A DNA stretch of 6,477 nt from DYRB01 sp041307765 (GTDB lineage Bacteria > Pseudomonadota > Gammaproteobacteria > Chromatiales > Chromatiaceae): assembly GCA_041307765.1 (NCBI GenBank), contig JBFZCW010000015.1:1-6477 (forward strand), written 5' to 3'. Below the pieces are notes generated by a model, which was not told the DNA's origin, searched no databases, and worked only from the letters and a program-made list of their open reading frames with translations. Positions 5,897-6,477 of this stretch are shown piece by piece (position 1 is the stretch's first letter; each line of letters opens with the position of its first letter). The translations under genes were made by a program, and so were the position numbers.

Positions 5897-6477
5897 TCAC
5901 ACGCCGGAGCTGATGCGCTCCAGCCCCGCCCGGTCGCGGACTTCCAGGGTCGCGCGGCCCAGGTGCACCAGCCCCATGGACTCCATGCGCTTGAGGTACC
6001 GGGACACCACCTCCCGGGCCGTACCTAGTTCCACCGCGACCTCCTGGTGGGTCGCGGCGATGACCGCCCGGGGGTCGCTGCTGGTGCGTTGCAGCAGGAA
6101 AGCGGCCAGGCGGCGCTCCACGGGGCGGAAGGCAACCTCCTCCATGCGGGCGATGACGTCGGCGATACGACTGCCCAGGTTGGCGAAGACGAAGCGGCGG
6201 AAGGCGGGGGCCTCTGCTAGCCCGCGGTCGAAGGCCGGTTTGTTCAGGACTAGGGCCCGGACCGGCGACTCGGTGAAGCCCTCCGCGGGGTAGTCGTCCC
6301 CGGCGAGGATGCAGCAGGTGGTCAGGACACAGGACTGTCCGGGCCGGACCCGGTACAGCACCGCCTCCCGTCCGCCCTCGCCGATGACCTGCACGCGCAC
6401 GCTCCCGGCCAGGACCAGGACGTAGTTCTGGCATGGTGATCCGGCGTGGAACACCGCCTGATCCGCCGGAAGATCAA
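5897..6477 (-). CDS. Crp/Fnr family transcriptional regulator (5' end beyond the window)
   Basis: The frame is open to the right edge. It reads DLPADQAVFHAGSPCQNY, the usual start of a cNMP-binding-type sensor domain, so roughly 15-35 N-terminal residues are missing. The GTG at 6454 is an internal valine, not the start. The sensor beta-roll (VLVLAGSVRV, YRVRPGQSC) is followed by a long dimerisation helix (FRRFVFANLGSRIADVIARM) and VERRLAAFLLQR. The helix-turn-helix is THQEVAVELGTAREVVSRYLKRM. Its recognition helix has the E-x-x-S-R pattern of FNR, suggesting TTGAT-like half-sites. Four visible cysteines, three of them in SCVLTTCC, could sense redox or sulfur species, but the iron-sulfur-ligating N-terminal cysteines of FNR would lie outside the window if present. 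It probably controls the adjacent YgaP-like and cytochrome genes. Confidence 0.92.
   Translation of the reverse strand, partial: DLPADQAVFHAGSPCQNYVLVLAGSVRVQVIGEGGREAVLYRVRPGQSCVLTTCCILAGDDYPAEGFTESPVRALVLNKPAFDRGLAEAPAFRRFVFANLGSRIADVIARMEEVAFRPVERRLAAFLLQRTSSDPRAVIAATHQEVAVELGTAREVVSRYLKRMESMGLVHLGRATLEVRDRAGLERISSGV

Overview
The window is a GC-rich stretch of bacterial chromosome in which every gene I can support lies on the minus strand. From right to left (the direction of transcription) it holds a Crp/Fnr-family regulator whose start lies beyond the right edge, a 58-residue two-helix membrane protein of the YgaP-like/DUF2892 type, a secreted diheme c-type cytochrome resembling thiosulfate dehydrogenase (TsdA), a Dps mini-ferritin, and the first ~3.2 kb of a large SpvB/TcdB/Rhs-like secreted protein gene that runs off the left edge. 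The gene content suggests a proteobacterium with respiratory and perhaps sulfur-oxidising metabolism, probably a gammaproteobacterium. This is an inference from protein character and base composition; no rRNA or other marker gene is present.

Region 5540-6477: the regulator (stop 5897), the small membrane protein (5633-5809) and the cytochrome (4486-5538) are co-directional, with gaps of about 87 and 94 bases. Each gene whose start is visible has a clear Shine-Dalgarno sequence. A strong intrinsic terminator follows the cytochrome (4347-4375), so the three may form one regulator-plus-target unit. The regulator carries the E-x-x-S-R recognition-helix pattern of FNR and a CxxxxCC cysteine cluster. 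The cytochrome keeps the cysteine that in TsdA ligates the active-site heme.

Region 3225-4485: dps has an excellent ribosome binding site, a plausible sigma-70-type promoter, and about 450 bases without a gene upstream of it. Just after its stop codon, two perfect inverted repeats of 10 and 8 bp are interleaved so that the transcript could fold into an H-type pseudoknot. This is the most unusual non-coding structure in the window. Two further perfect inverted repeats lie in the 324-base gap before the SpvB-like gene.

Region 1-3224: the SpvB/TcdB-like gene reads as one long protein: signal peptide, SpvB domain, FG-GAP/VCBS calcium-loop repeats, TcdB mid-region, first Rhs repeat. It is interrupted by three separate lesions: a one-base loss at 2466/2467, an in-frame TAG at 1798-1800, and a one-base gain near 129. 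The frame is otherwise intact, so it looks like a recently inactivated gene, or possibly assembly errors. I saw no tRNA, rRNA, CRISPR array or insertion sequence.
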